From JBCBSK01 sp965250105 (lineage in GTDB: Bacteria; Pseudomonadota; Alphaproteobacteria; Rhizobiales; Tepidamorphaceae), in contig OZ252290.1 of NCBI GenBank assembly GCA_965250105.1, forward strand, positions 1,736,001 through 1,800,000: DNA of 64,000 bases, written 5' to 3'. Position numbers and translations under genes: made by a program. The first letter of the stretch is position 1; every line of letters starts with the position of its first letter. Below, one piece after another: positions 24,918 through 34,818 of the stretch. The notes under the pieces were generated by a model. That model did not search any database, was not told the DNA's origin, and was given only the letters and a program-made list of their open reading frames with translations.

Positions 24918-27905
24918 CTATCTCTTGCTGACGCCCTCTCCGAGCGCGTCTTCGAGGAATTTCGTCAATTGCTCCAGATGCTTGGACATCAGACCTGTAG
25001 CCGTGGCCGCGGCCGACGGTCGTCCTGCATAGCGCGCCCGACCATGCGTGGCCTTGATCTGGGTAAGCACCCATTCGAGGTTCGGCTCGACGAAGGACCA
25101 GGCGCCCTGATTGCGCGGTTCTTCCTGGCACCAGACGAATTCCGCCGAGCGGAACCGGCCGAGCTCGGTGACCAGCGCCTTGGCCGGGAACGGGTAGAGC
25201 TGTTCGAGGCGCAGCAGATAGATGTCGTCGATGCCGCGCTGTTCGCGCTCTTCGAGCAGATCGTAATAGACCTTGCCCGAGCACAGAACGACGCGGCGGA
25301 TCTTGTCGTCCTCGACGAGCTTGACGGTCGACCCGTTCTGATACTCCGCGTCATCCCACAACAGGCGGTGGAAGCTCGTTCCCTCGTCCATTTCGGCCAG
25401 CGTCGAAACGCATTTCTTGTGACGCAGTAGCGATTTTGGCGTCATCAGGATCAGCGGCTTGCGGAAGTCGCGATGCAGCTGCCGGCGCAGGACGTGGAAA
25501 TAGTTCGCCGGCGTCGTGCAGTTGGCGATCTGCATATTGTCCTGGGCGCACATCTGCAGGAAGCGTTCGAGCCGGGCCGAGGAATGTTCCGGCCCCTGGC
25601 CCTCATAGCCATGCGGCAACAGGCAGACCAGACCGCTCATCCGCAGCCATTTCATCTCGCCGGACGAGATGAACTGGTCGAACAAGACCTGGGCGCCATT
25701 GGCGAAATCACCGAACTGCGCCTCCCAGCAGGTCAGCGATTTTGGCTCGGCGAGCGAATAGCCGTATTCATAGCCGAGCACCGCTTCTTCCGACAGCATC
25801 GAATTGATGACGTCGTAACGCTCCTGGCCCTCTTCGAGATGGTTGAGCGGCAGAAAGCGCGTCTCGTCGGTCTGGTCATAGAGCACGCTGTGGCGCTGGG
25901 AAAAGGTGCCGCGCTCGACGTCCTGGCCGCTGAGCCGGATCGGGAAGCCTTCGGTGACGAGCGTGCCGAAGGCCAGCGACTCGGCCGTCGCCCAATCGAT
26001 GCCGCTGCCGGCCTCGACGGCCTTGCGACGGTTGTCGAGGAACCGCTTGACCGTGCGATGGGTGTTGAAGCTCTCGGGCACTTCGGTCAGCTTGAGGCCG
26101 ATCTGCCGCAGCCGGTCGACCGCGACGCCGGTCTTGCCGCGGCGCGCGCCGTCCTTTTCGGCCGTCGACAGGCCGCTCCAGCGGCCGTCGAGCCAGTCGG
26201 CCTTGTTGGGACGGTAGGTCTGGCCGGCGTCGAATTCCTCTTCGAGCTTCTGGCGCCACTCGCCGCGCCACTGATCGACCTCGCCCTTGGCGATCAGCCC
26301 TTCGCCTTCGAGCTTTTCGGCATAAAGCGTCGCCACCGTCGGGTGCTGACGGATCTTCTTATACATCAAGGGCTGGGTGAAGGCGGGCTCGTCTCCTTCA
26401 TTATGGCCGAAGCGACGATAGCAGAACATGTCGACCACGACCGGCTTGGCGAAGCGCTGGCGGAACTCGGTGGCGATCTTGGCGCAGAACACCACCGCTT
26501 CCGGATCGTCGCCATTGCAGTGCAGGATCGGCGCCTCGATCATCTTCGCGACATCCGACGGATAGGGCGAGGAGCGCGAGAAACGCGGATTGGTGGTGAA
26601 GCCGATCTGGTTGTTGATGATGAAATGCAGCGAGCCGCCGGTGCGGTGACCCTTCAGCCCGGACAGGCCGAAACACTCCGCGACCACGCCCTGGCCGGCG
26701 AAGGCGGCATCGCCATGAATCAGCAGCGGCAGCACGTTCGACCGGTTGCGCGACTGGGTGGCGGGGTCCAGCGGGTTGAGCTGGTCCTGCTTGGCGCGCG
26801 CCTTGCCGAGCACCACCGGATTGACGATTTCGAGATGCGAGGGGTTCGCCGTCAGCGACAAATGCACGTTGTTGCCGTCGAAGGCGCGGTCCGAGGACGC
26901 GCCGAGATGGTATTTGACGTCACCTGATCCCTCGACCTCGTCGGGCGCGTAGGAACCACCCTTGAATTCGTGGAAGATCGCCCGGTGCGGCTTGCCCATG
27001 ACCTGGGCCAGGACGTTGAGCCGCCCGCGATGCGCCATGCCGAGCACGATCTCGCGGATGCCGAGATTGCCGCCGCGCTTGATGACCTGTTCGAGCGCCG
27101 GGATCACCGCTTCGCCGCCGTCGAGGCCGAAGCGCTTGGTGCCGGTATATTTCACGTCGAGGAACTTCTCGAAGCCCTCGGCCTGGATCAGCTTGTTGAG
27201 GATCGCCTTCTTGCCGAGATCGGTGAAGTTGACTTCCTTGTCCGGCCCTTCGATGCGCTCCTGGATCCAGGCCTTCTCGACCGGATCGGAGATGTGCATG
27301 AACTCGATGCCGATCGAGGCGCAATAGGTCCGGGTGAGGATCGCCAGGATCTCGCGCACGCTGGCGAATTCGAGCCCCAGCACGTTGTCGATGAAGATCT
27401 TGCGGTCCATGTCGGCCTCGGTGAAGCCGTAGGACTGGGGGTGCAGTTCCTCATGGTCGAGCCGGGTCGCGATGCCGAGCGGATCGAGATTGGCGTGGAA
27501 ATGGCCGCGCATGCGATAGGCGCGGATCATCATCAGCGCGTGCAGGGAATCACGCGTCGCCTGCTGCACCTCGGTGTCGGAGATCTCGACGCCCTTGCCC
27601 TGGGCCTTGGCGCGGACCTTGTCGCCGAGAAGCTTCTCGACCGGCTCCCAATTGGAATCGAAGGCCGAGACGAGTTCGCCATTCGCCGCGACCGGCCAGT
27701 CGCGCCGCTGCCAGGACGGGCCGTGGGCGCCGGCGACGACATCCTCGCGGGTGTCCTTCAGATGGGCGAAGAAATCGCGCCATTCGGCGTCGACCGTGCC
27801 CGGATTGTCCTGATAGCGGGCATAGAGGTCTTCGATATAGCCGGCATTGGCGCCATAGAGGAAAGAGGTGCGCGCGAAGAGGTCGTTCTGATCCTGACGA
27901 GCCAT
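24918..27905 (-). CDS. sucA: 2-oxoglutarate dehydrogenase E1 component
   Basis: 995 residues from the ATG at 27905 (MARQDQNDLFARTSFLYGAN, the usual E1o N-terminus); upstream in-frame sequence is not coding. It catalyses thiamine-dependent oxidative decarboxylation of 2-oxoglutarate. Recognised features: MAHRGRLNVL, GDAAFAGQGVV and NNQIGFTTNPR in the TPP-binding region, FGHNEGDEPAFTQP, and the C-terminal VVLCSGKVYYDLLEER. It precedes odhB; sucC-sucD lies upstream on the same strand after a 195-base gap that may hold a separate promoter. Confidence 0.97.
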   Translation of the reverse strand: MARQDQNDLFARTSFLYGANAGYIEDLYARYQDNPGTVDAEWRDFFAHLKDTREDVVAGAHGPSWQRRDWPVAANGELVSAFDSNWEPVEKLLGDKVRAKAQGKGVEISDTEVQQATRDSLHALMMIRAYRMRGHFHANLDPLGIATRLDHEELHPQSYGFTEADMDRKIFIDNVLGLEFASVREILAILTRTYCASIGIEFMHISDPVEKAWIQERIEGPDKEVNFTDLGKKAILNKLIQAEGFEKFLDVKYTGTKRFGLDGGEAVIPALEQVIKRGGNLGIREIVLGMAHRGRLNVLAQVMGKPHRAIFHEFKGGSYAPDEVEGSGDVKYHLGASSDRAFDGNNVHLSLTANPSHLEIVNPVVLGKARAKQDQLNPLDPATQSRNRSNVLPLLIHGDAAFAGQGVVAECFGLSGLKGHRTGGSLHFIINNQIGFTTNPRFSRSSPYPSDVAKMIEAPILHCNGDDPEAVVFCAKIATEFRQRFAKPVVVDMFCYRRFGHNEGDEPAFTQPLMYKKIRQHPTVATLYAEKLEGEGLIAKGEVDQWRGEWRQKLEEEFDAGQTYRPNKADWLDGRWSGLSTAEKDGARRGKTGVAVDRLRQIGLKLTEVPESFNTHRTVKRFLDNRRKAVEAGSGIDWATAESLAFGTLVTEGFPIRLSGQDVERGTFSQRHSVLYDQTDETRFLPLNHLEEGQERYDVINSMLSEEAVLGYEYGYSLAEPKSLTCWEAQFGDFANGAQVLFDQFISSGEMKWLRMSGLVCLLPHGYEGQGPEHSSARLERFLQMCAQDNMQIANCTTPANYFHVLRRQLHRDFRKPLILMTPKSLLRHKKCVSTLAEMDEGTSFHRLLWDDAEYQNGSTVKLVEDDKIRRVVLCSGKVYYDLLEEREQRGIDDIYLLRLEQLYPFPAKALVTELGRFRSAEFVWCQEEPRNQGAWSFVEPNLEWVLTQIKATHGRARYAGRPSAAATATGLMSKHLEQLTKFLEDALGEGVSKR

Positions 27906-28100
27906 GGATGGATTATGGGAGGGGATGCCCTCCGCCCTTCTGATTTGCGATGCGGCGCGGCCAGACCTGCCACGCCCTGACGGAATCATGCCTGATCATG
28001 CCATCATGTCGGGAAAATGGCGCCGGTTTCAACTCGTCACAAAGCACGTTTCGGTGACGTTTTTCCGTCTTGCCCCCGATATTTGCATCGCCGGCGACCG

Positions 28101-29009
28101 TTACCCCTTTAGAACCTCGACCAAGGTCGCGCCGAGCCGGGCCGGCGACGGCGAAACGGCGATGCCGGCCGCTTCCATCGCCTCGATCTTGGACTCCGCG
28201 CCGCCCTTGCCGCCGGACACGATGGCGCCGGCGTGGCCCATGGTCCGCCCTTTCGGCGCGGTGCGTCCGGCGATGAAGCCGGCCATCGGCTTCTTGCGGC
28301 CCTTCTTGGCCTCGTCGGCGATGAACTGGGCAGCGTCCTCTTCGGCCGACCCGCCGATCTCGCCGATCATGATGATCGACTGGGTGTCGTCATCGGCCAG
28401 GAAGCGCTCCAGGACATCGATGAATTCGGTGCCCTTGACCGGATCGCCGCCGATGCCGACCGCCGTCGACTGGCCGAGGCCGGCCTGGGTCGTCTGGAAC
28501 ACCGCCTCATAGGTCAGCGTGCCCGAGCGCGACACGACCCCGACATGACCGTCGGAGAAGATCGAACCCGGCATGATGCCGATCTTGCATTCGAGCGGCG
28601 TCAGGATGCCGGGGCAGTTCGGCCCGAGAAGCCGCGACGAGGACTTTTCGAGACGCGCCTTCACCTTGACCATGTCGGCGACGGGAATGCCTTCGGTGAT
28701 GCAGGCGATGAAGGGGATTTCCGCCTCGATCGCCTCGATGATCGCCGCCGCGGCGCCGGCCGGGGGAACATAGACGACGGAGGCATTGGCGCCGGTCGCG
28801 TCCTTGGCCTCGGCGACGGAGGCGTAGATCGGCAGCGTCGTGCCGCCGCCCACCGTGTCGCCCCAGGTCTCGCCACCCTTTTTCGGGTGCACGCCGGCGA
28901 CCATCTTGGTGCCGTAGTAGGCGAGCGCCTGTTCGGTATGGAACGAGCCGGTCTTGCCGGTCAGCCCCTGGACGATGATCTTCGTATCCTTGTCGACGAA
29001 AATGGACAT
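28101..29009 (-). CDS. sucD: Succinyl-CoA ligase subunit alpha
   Basis: 302 residues. It forms succinate and ATP or GTP from succinyl-CoA with SucC. N-terminal CoA-binding Rossmann domain: VQGLTGKTGSFHTEQAL and ASVVYVPPAGAAAAI. The phosphohistidine is His259 in TMGHAGAIVSGGKG; SRSGTLTYEA and MIGEIGGSAEEDAA are also present. The start codon overlaps the sucC stop (TAATG), so translation is coupled. Confidence 0.97.
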   Translation of the reverse strand: MSIFVDKDTKIIVQGLTGKTGSFHTEQALAYYGTKMVAGVHPKKGGETWGDTVGGGTTLPIYASVAEAKDATGANASVVYVPPAGAAAAIIEAIEAEIPFIACITEGIPVADMVKVKARLEKSSSRLLGPNCPGILTPLECKIGIMPGSIFSDGHVGVVSRSGTLTYEAVFQTTQAGLGQSTAVGIGGDPVKGTEFIDVLERFLADDDTQSIIMIGEIGGSAEEDAAQFIADEAKKGRKKPMAGFIAGRTAPKGRTMGHAGAIVSGGKGGAESKIEAMEAAGIAVSPSPARLGATLVEVLKG

Positions 29010-30208
29010 TACGCAGCCCCCCCAACGGCCTTGACGATCTTCTGGGCGGCGTCGTCGAGATCGTCGGCGGCGATCACGTTGAGGCCGGACTGATTGATGA
29101 TCGCCTTGCCCTGTTCGACATTGGTGCCTTCGAGCCGGACCACGAGCGGCACGTCGAGGCCGACTTCCTTGACGGCCGCCACCACGCCCTCGGCGATCAC
29201 GTCGCAGCGCATGATGCCGCCGAAGATATTGACCAGGATGCCCGTCACGTTCGGATCGGCGGTGATGATCTTGAAGGCGGCCGCCACCTTCTCCTTGGAT
29301 GCGCCACCGCCGACATCGAGGAAGTTCGCCGGCTCCGCGCCATAGAGCTTGATGATGTCCATCGTCGCCATGGCGAGGCCGGCGCCATTGACCATGCAGC
29401 CGATATTGCCGTCGAGCGCGACATAGGCGAGATCGTGCTTGGAGGCCTCGATCTCCTTGGCGTCCTCCTCGGTCTCGTCGCGCAGCGCCATGATGTCGTC
29501 ATGGCGGAACAGCGCGTTGCCGTCGAAGGAGATCTTGGCGTCGAGCACGCGCAGCCGGCCATTGGTCATGACGATCAGCGGGTTGATTTCGAGAAGGCTC
29601 ATATCCTTCTCGACGAAGGCCCGATAGAGCGCGGGAAACAGCGTCATGCCGTCGTCGCGGGCGGCATCGGTGAGCTTGAGCGCGTCCGAGATCCGCGCCG
29701 CGTCATCCGAGGTCACGCCGGAAAGCGGGTCGATCGGCAGGGTGAGGATCTTTTCCGGCGTCTCGGCGGCGACTTCCTCGATGTCCATGCCGCCTTCGGT
29801 CGAGACGATGAAGGCGATGCGGCCGACCGCGCGGTCGACCAAGAGCGAGCAGTAGAGTTCGCGGTCGATATCGGCGCCGTCCTCGATATAGACCCGGTTG
29901 ACCTGCTTGCCGTCATCGCCGGTCTGGTGGGTGACGAGCGTGTTGCCGAGCATCTCGCGCGCATTGGCCTCGACCTCGTCGATCGAATGCGCCAGCCGCA
30001 CGCCGCCCTTGGCGTCGAGGCCGAGTTCCTTGAAGCGGCCCTTGCCGCGCCCGCCGGCATGGATCTGGCTCTTCACGACATAGAGCGGGCCGGGCAGCTT
30101 CCTGGCGCCGGCGACCGCCTCTTCGACGGTGAAGGCGGGATGGCCCTCGGCGACCGGCGCGCCGAAGGATTTCAGGACCTGCTTGCCCTGATATTCGTGG
30201 ATGTTCAT
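29009..30208 (-). CDS. sucC: Succinyl-CoA ligase subunit beta
   Basis: 399 residues. MNIHEYQGKQVLKSFGAPV starts the ATP-grasp domain, with VVKSQIHAGGRGKG as the glycine-rich loop. The C-terminal ligase domain contains DVGGGASKEKVAAAFKII, NIFGGIMRCDVIAEG and VRLEGTN. These are the classical beta-subunit features. It lies between mdh (39 bases upstream) and sucD in the TCA cluster. Confidence 0.97.
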   Translation of the reverse strand: MNIHEYQGKQVLKSFGAPVAEGHPAFTVEEAVAGARKLPGPLYVVKSQIHAGGRGKGRFKELGLDAKGGVRLAHSIDEVEANAREMLGNTLVTHQTGDDGKQVNRVYIEDGADIDRELYCSLLVDRAVGRIAFIVSTEGGMDIEEVAAETPEKILTLPIDPLSGVTSDDAARISDALKLTDAARDDGMTLFPALYRAFVEKDMSLLEINPLIVMTNGRLRVLDAKISFDGNALFRHDDIMALRDETEEDAKEIEASKHDLAYVALDGNIGCMVNGAGLAMATMDIIKLYGAEPANFLDVGGGASKEKVAAAFKIITADPNVTGILVNIFGGIMRCDVIAEGVVAAVKEVGLDVPLVVRLEGTNVEQGKAIINQSGLNVIAADDLDDAAQKIVKAVGGAA

Positions 30209-30247
30209 GAACGCTGCCCCCGTGTCACAGGCGTTGAACGCGCGGTC

Positions 30248-31210
30248 TCAGCCAAGCTCCGGCGCGATTTTCTTGCACGTGTCGATCAGGCCCTGAACGG
30301 CCGCGACCGAGGTCTCGAAATTCTCTTTCTCGCTCTTGTCGAGCTTGACCTCGACGATGCGCTCGACGCCCTTGGCAGAGATGACCACGGGCACGCCGAC
30401 ATACATGGCGTTCACGCCATATTCGCCGCGCAGATAGGCGGCGCAGGGCAAGACCCGCTTCTTGTCCTTGAGATAGCTTTCGGCCATCGCGATCGCCGAG
30501 GCGGCGGGCGCGTAGAAGGCGGAGCCGGTCTTGAGCAGGCCGACGATCTCGGCGCCGCCGTCGCGGGTGCGCTGGACGATGGCGTCGATCCGCTCCTTCG
30601 TCGTCCAGTTCATCTCGACGAGATCGGGCAGCGGCACGCCGGCGACCGTCGAATAGCGGATGCTCGGCACCATGGTGTCGCCATGGCCGCCGAGCACGAA
30701 GGCGGTGACGTCTTCCACCGAGACGTCGAATTCCTCCGCCAGGAACAGGCGGAACCGGGCGGAATCGAGCACGCCGGCCATGCCGACGACCTTTTCCGGC
30801 GCCAGGCCGGAGAATTTCTGCAGCGCCCATACCATGGCATCGAGCGGGTTGGTGATGCAGATGACGAAGGCGTCGGGGGCATATTTGGCGATGCCGGCGC
30901 CGACCTGCTGCATGACCTTGAGATTGGTCTCGACGAGGTCGTCGCGGCTCATGCCGGGCTTGCGCGGCACGCCGGCGGTGACGATGACGACGCTGGCCCC
31001 GGCGATGTCCTCATAGGACTGGGTGCCGGAATAGGCGGCATCGAAACCGTCGACCGGCGAGGACTGGGCGATGTCGAGCCCCTTGCCCTCGGGAACGCCT
31101 TCGGTGATGTCGAACAGGACGACGTCGCCGAGCTCCTTCAATCCGATGAGATGGGCCAGGGTACCGCCGATCTGGCCGGAGCCGATCAAGGCAATCTTGG
31201 GTCGCGCCAT
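30248..31210 (-). CDS. mdh: Malate dehydrogenase
   Basis: 320 residues from the ATG at 31210 (MARPKIALIGSGQIGGTLAH); the long in-frame stretch upstream is non-coding intergenic DNA. LDH-like MDH type: GSGQIGG NAD site, GMAGVLDSARF (Asp149, Arg152) and the catalytic His176 in GGHGDTMVP. It oxidises malate to oxaloacetate with NAD. It is the first gene of the TCA cluster mdh-sucC-sucD-sucA-odhB and is divergent from mmsA. Confidence 0.96.
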   Translation of the reverse strand: MARPKIALIGSGQIGGTLAHLIGLKELGDVVLFDITEGVPEGKGLDIAQSSPVDGFDAAYSGTQSYEDIAGASVVIVTAGVPRKPGMSRDDLVETNLKVMQQVGAGIAKYAPDAFVICITNPLDAMVWALQKFSGLAPEKVVGMAGVLDSARFRLFLAEEFDVSVEDVTAFVLGGHGDTMVPSIRYSTVAGVPLPDLVEMNWTTKERIDAIVQRTRDGGAEIVGLLKTGSAFYAPAASAIAMAESYLKDKKRVLPCAAYLRGEYGVNAMYVGVPVVISAKGVERIVEVKLDKSEKENFETSVAAVQGLIDTCKKIAPELG

Positions 31211-31299
31211 GGGGAAACTCGTGCTTGGAAGGGTCCGGGTTCGACGCCGTGACAGCGCCGGACTATGACCTAGACCCTCTGGCCAAGAGAGGCAAGCGG

Positions 31300-31322
31300 G
31301 CGGGCCGGCCGAGCCGGCCCGC
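31300..31322. repeat. GC-rich inverted repeat between mdh and mmsA
   Basis: GCGGGCCGGC-CGA-GCCGGCCCGC, perfect 10-base arms with a 3-base loop. It lies in the 253-base divergent region that must carry both promoters. No T-run follows on either strand, so it is not an obvious terminator. Role unknown. Confidence 0.55.
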
Positions 31323-31463
31323 CATCGGCGCGGAAACGCGCGCCCGTCCCGCATCGCGGCCATGACCGCCGGCGATTGCAGGCGGGCGGAAAATGGATTA
31401 GCCCAAATATCAAGACCGGATAACGGATGGCGCCGTCGGGCGGCACCAGGCAGGGAGGCCTTC

Positions 31464-32975
31464 ATGGCGGATTCAACTCAGACACATTACGGGCACTTCA
31501 TCGGCGGCAAGGCGGTGGCCGGCCAGAGCGGCCGCTTCGGCGATGTCTTCGACCCCAATACCGGCGAGGTGCAGGCCCACGTCGCGCTGGCGTCGAAGGC
31601 CGAGGTCGAGGCGGCGATCGCCGATGCCGCCGCAGCCCAGCCCGCCTGGGCGGCGCAGAACCCGCAGAAGCGCGCTCGCGTCATGTTCCGCTTTCTCGAC
31701 CTGCTCAATCGCGACATGGACGAGCTCGCCGAGCTTCTGTCGCGTGAACACGGCAAGACGATCGCCGATTCCAAGGGCGACATCCAGCGCGGCCTCGAAG
31801 TCGTCGAATTCGCCTGCGGCGTCCCGCATCTGATGAAGGGCGAGTTTTCCGAGGGCGCCGGCCCCGGCATCGATATGTATTCGATGCGCCAGGCGCTCGG
31901 CGTCGTCGCCGGCATCACCCCATTCAACTTCCCGGCCATGATCCCGATGTGGAAGTTCGCCCCGGCGATCGCCTGCGGCAACGCCTTCATCCTGAAGCCG
32001 TCCGAACGCGATCCGGGCGTGCCGATGAAGCTCGCCGAGATGATGATCGAGGCTGGTCTGCCGGCCGGCATCCTCAATGTCGTCAATGGCGACAAGGAAG
32101 CCGTCGACACGATCCTCACCGATCCGCATGTCATGGCGGTCGGCTTCGTCGGTTCCTCGGCCATCGCGCACTATGTCTATGCGACCGGGACCGCGCACGG
32201 AAAGCGGGTGCAGTGCTTCGGCGGCGCCAAGAACCATATGATCGTGATGCCCGACGCCGACATGGACCAGGCGGCCGACGCGCTGATCGGCGCCGGCTAT
32301 GGCTCGGCCGGCGAGCGCTGTATGGCCGTTTCGGTGGCCGTGCCGGTCGGCAAGTCGACCGCCGATGCCCTGATCGAGCGCCTGGTGCCGCGGGTCGAAT
32401 CGCTGAAGGTCGGCCTGTCGACCGATCCCGAGGCCGATTTCGGTCCGGTCATCACCAGCCAGCATCTGGAGAAGGTGAAGGGCTATGTCGCCCAGGGGGT
32501 CGCCGAGGGCGCCGAGCTTCTGGTCGACGGCCGCGACTTCAAGCTGCAGGGCTATGAGAACGGCCATTTCATGGGCGGCTGCCTGTTCGACAAGGTCACC
32601 ACCGACATGACGATCTACAAGGAAGAGATCTTCGGCCCGGTCTTGTCGGTGGCGCGCGCCGACAGCTATGAGGACGGTCTCGCCATGGCGTCGGACCATG
32701 AATACGGCAATGGTGTCGCGATCTTCACCCGCGACGGCGACGCGGCGCGCGACTTCGCCAGCCGCGTCAATGTCGGCATGGTCGGCATCAATGTGCCGAT
32801 CCCGGTGCCGCTGGCCTATCACACCTTTGGTGGCTGGAAGCGGTCGGGCTTCGGCGATCTCAACCAGCACGGACCGGATTCGATCCGCTTCTACACCAAG
32901 ACCAAGACGGTCACCTCGCGCTGGCCGTCCGGCATCAAGGACGGTGCCAGCTTCGTCATCCCGACGATGAACTGA
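31464..32975 (+). CDS. mmsA: CoA-acylating methylmalonate-semialdehyde dehydrogenase
   Basis: 503 residues from the ATG at 31464, preceded by a GGGAGG ribosome-binding site. ALDH fold: ITPFNFPAMIPMWKFAPAI, GFVGSSAIAHYVY, and catalytic Cys286 in GSAGERCMAVSV. The stretch QCFGGAKNHMIV has Asn where ordinary ALDHs have the general-base Glu, a hallmark of the CoA-acylating methylmalonate/malonate semialdehyde group. It converts methylmalonate semialdehyde and CoA to propionyl-CoA in valine and myo-inositol catabolism. It stands alone, divergent from mdh. Confidence 0.93.
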   Translation: MADSTQTHYGHFIGGKAVAGQSGRFGDVFDPNTGEVQAHVALASKAEVEAAIADAAAAQPAWAAQNPQKRARVMFRFLDLLNRDMDELAELLSREHGKTIADSKGDIQRGLEVVEFACGVPHLMKGEFSEGAGPGIDMYSMRQALGVVAGITPFNFPAMIPMWKFAPAIACGNAFILKPSERDPGVPMKLAEMMIEAGLPAGILNVVNGDKEAVDTILTDPHVMAVGFVGSSAIAHYVYATGTAHGKRVQCFGGAKNHMIVMPDADMDQAADALIGAGYGSAGERCMAVSVAVPVGKSTADALIERLVPRVESLKVGLSTDPEADFGPVITSQHLEKVKGYVAQGVAEGAELLVDGRDFKLQGYENGHFMGGCLFDKVTTDMTIYKEEIFGPVLSVARADSYEDGLAMASDHEYGNGVAIFTRDGDAARDFASRVNVGMVGINVPIPVPLAYHTFGGWKRSGFGDLNQHGPDSIRFYTKTKTVTSRWPSGIKDGASFVIPTMN

Positions 32976-32984
32976 TCCCGGCGC

Positions 32985-33020
32985 GGGCTCGCAGGTGCCG
33001 GTGCGCCGGTCCGCGAGCCC
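32985..33020 (+). terminator. Stem-loop after mmsA, weak terminator candidate
   Basis: GGGCTCGC and GCGAGCCC arms separated by 20 bases begin 10 bases after the mmsA stop. No U-tract follows, so termination would need Rho or other help. Confidence 0.35.
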
Positions 33021-33188
33021 CGCCCTGTTGCATGACCGGGTTTTGACGTTAAGCTCGCGACACCGTGTCTTTTTGGAATCACCTTGACTTTCCAAGCGCG
33101 TGGACATGTTGTCGTCGCAACCGTCGATTACGACACGCGCCACGTTCCGGTTAGCGGACGACTGTTAGCGGATGACTGGACGACTGCC

Positions 33189-33713
33189 ATGGCCTCGCTG
33201 AAATCGCTCATTCTCGCCGTGTCCGCCGCAAGCCTCGTCGCGGCCTGCGCCACGCCGAGCGGCCCGCCGCCGCTGCGTCCGGTGCCGACCCAGCCGGTGC
33301 AGTCCACCGGCCTTCTGCCGCCGCCAGGGGCGACGGTCGATCAGGCACAGACGGCCGCCGCCGAAACCGCCGAACAGCAGGTCGCCGGCCTAACGCCCCA
33401 GCCGCAAGCCTCCGTGCCCCAGGTCGCCGGCCCGCCGGCGCGCGAGGAAGTGCTCGGCCAGTGGCGGGTCAGTTCGGGCGGGTCGACCTGCGACATGTTC
33501 GTCACCCTGACCGGCTGGCAGGGCGGCTATCGCGCCTCGACGCGCGGTTGCGGCAACCCCACGCTCGGCCAGATCGGCGCCTGGAACATCGAAGGCAACA
33601 ATGTCGTCCTGAAGGATGCCGCCGGCAATCCGCTGGCGACGCTGGCCGGCTCGGCGGCGACGGGCTTTTCCGGCGCGACCTCGACGGGCGGCGGCATCTC
33701 CATGGTGCGGTAA
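33189..33713 (+). CDS. AprI/Inh family (Omp19-like) protease inhibitor lipoprotein
   Basis: 174 residues from the ATG at 33189. A signal peptide ends in the lipobox LVAAC (Cys about residue 19), so it is exported and lipidated. A long Pro/Gln/Ala-rich linker follows (about 20-85). The C-terminal Inh domain (about 90-174) contains VLGQWRVSSGGSTCDMFVTL, GCGNPTLGQIGAWN and GNNVVLKDAAGNPLATL, like Brucella Omp19 and protease inhibitors of the Inh family. Probably an outer-membrane or periplasmic protease inhibitor. Confidence 0.82.
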   Translation: MASLKSLILAVSAASLVAACATPSGPPPLRPVPTQPVQSTGLLPPPGATVDQAQTAAAETAEQQVAGLTPQPQASVPQVAGPPAREEVLGQWRVSSGGSTCDMFVTLTGWQGGYRASTRGCGNPTLGQIGAWNIEGNNVVLKDAAGNPLATLAGSAATGFSGATSTGGGISMVR

Positions 33714-33790
33714 GGCGAATAATCGATCACGCATGACGTGACCGGTTACGTCGACTAGGCTTTTCTTCCAACCCGCCGCTGGAGGATCCG

Positions 33791-34201
33791 ATGAGCCTGT
33801 TACCCGTACTCGACGACGATGCATTGTCGCCTGACGCCCGCGCCGTCTTCGACGACATCCGCGCGACGCGCGGCACCGATTTCGTCAACAATTTCTGGCG
33901 CGTTCTGGCACATGATCCGGTCACGCTGAAGCGCACCTGGGAGAGCGTCAAGCAGGTCATGGCGCCGGGCGCTCTCGATCCGCTCGTCAAGGAGATGCTC
34001 TATGTGGCGGTCTCCATGACCAATGCTTGCGAATACTGCATCCGCTCGCACAGCGCCGCGGCACGGGCGAAAGGCATGACCGACGAGATGCTGATGGAAC
34101 TCACCGCCGTCGTCGGCATGGCCAATGAGACCAATGCGCTGGTCAGCGGGCTCAACGTGCCGGTCGACAGTGCCTTCCTGCGCGACGACGGCCAGCGATG
34201 A
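33791..34201 (+). CDS. Carboxymuconolactone decarboxylase / AhpD-like protein
   Basis: 136 residues. The AhpD-like redox motif is present as NACEYCIRSHSAAAR (CxxC plus His, about residues 77-91), typical of carboxymuconolactone-decarboxylase-family peroxidase-like proteins. These act as alkyl-hydroperoxide or thiol-dependent redox enzymes; the natural substrate here is unknown. It stands alone between the Inh-like lipoprotein and the UPF0262 gene. Confidence 0.88.
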   Translation: MSLLPVLDDDALSPDARAVFDDIRATRGTDFVNNFWRVLAHDPVTLKRTWESVKQVMAPGALDPLVKEMLYVAVSMTNACEYCIRSHSAAARAKGMTDEMLMELTAVVGMANETNALVSGLNVPVDSAFLRDDGQR

Positions 34202-34325
34202 CGGCCGCCGGCGTCATCTGTCGTCCCCGGCGCGCGATTTTGCTTGATCCGCGCGCGCCAGATGGGAATCAGTCCGTGGCGGGCGGGGCCTTCCGTCTCG
34301 CCGCGCAGGATTTGGGGACATCAGG

Positions 34326-34814
34326 ATGAGCGATCCCGGAGACGCGATAACGGACCGGCTCATCGAGGTGACGCTGGATGAAGCCTCGATCGGGCGCGGC
34401 GCGCCGGATATCGAACATGAGCGCGCCGTGGCGATCTACGATCTGATCGAGGAAAACCGCTTCGAACTGCCCGGCCGGCATGACGGGCCCTATACGCTGA
34501 AACTGTCGATCCAGGAACAGCGCCTGGTGCTCGACATCGGACGCCAGGACGGCGCGCCGGTGCAGACCCATATCCTGTCGCTGACCCCGTTCCGGAAGAT
34601 CGTCCGCGACTATTTCCTAATCTGCGAGAGCTATTTCGAGGCCATCAAGACGGCCAGCCCGAGTCGCATCGAGGCGATCGACATGGGCCGCCGGGGGGTG
34701 CATGACGAGGGATCGCGCATCCTGCGCGACCGGCTCGACGGCAAGATCGCGGTCGACCACGACACGGCGCGGCGTCTGTTCACCCTGATCTGCGTTCTGC
34801 ACTGGAAGGGGTGA
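34326..34814 (+). CDS. UPF0262 family protein
   Basis: 162 residues. ITDRLIEVTLDEASIGRG, EHERAVAIYDLIEEN and IEAIDMGRRGVHDEGS match the alphaproteobacterial UPF0262 family, which has no established function. It commonly precedes a low-molecular-weight phosphatase gene, infA and maf in this class, exactly as here (4 bases to the next gene). Cytoplasmic; no signal or membrane segment. Confidence 0.9.
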   Translation: MSDPGDAITDRLIEVTLDEASIGRGAPDIEHERAVAIYDLIEENRFELPGRHDGPYTLKLSIQEQRLVLDIGRQDGAPVQTHILSLTPFRKIVRDYFLICESYFEAIKTASPSRIEAIDMGRRGVHDEGSRILRDRLDGKIAVDHDTARRLFTLICVLHWKG

Positions 34815-34818
34815 CGCG

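Noticed and set aside
29435..31252. 605-codon plus-strand frame opposite sucC and mdh
   Set aside because: Antisense shadow of well-supported TCA genes, typical of GC-rich DNA.
31300..31322. GC-rich hairpin between mdh and mmsA as a terminator
   Set aside because: No gene ends into it and no T-run follows, so it is kept only as an inverted repeat.
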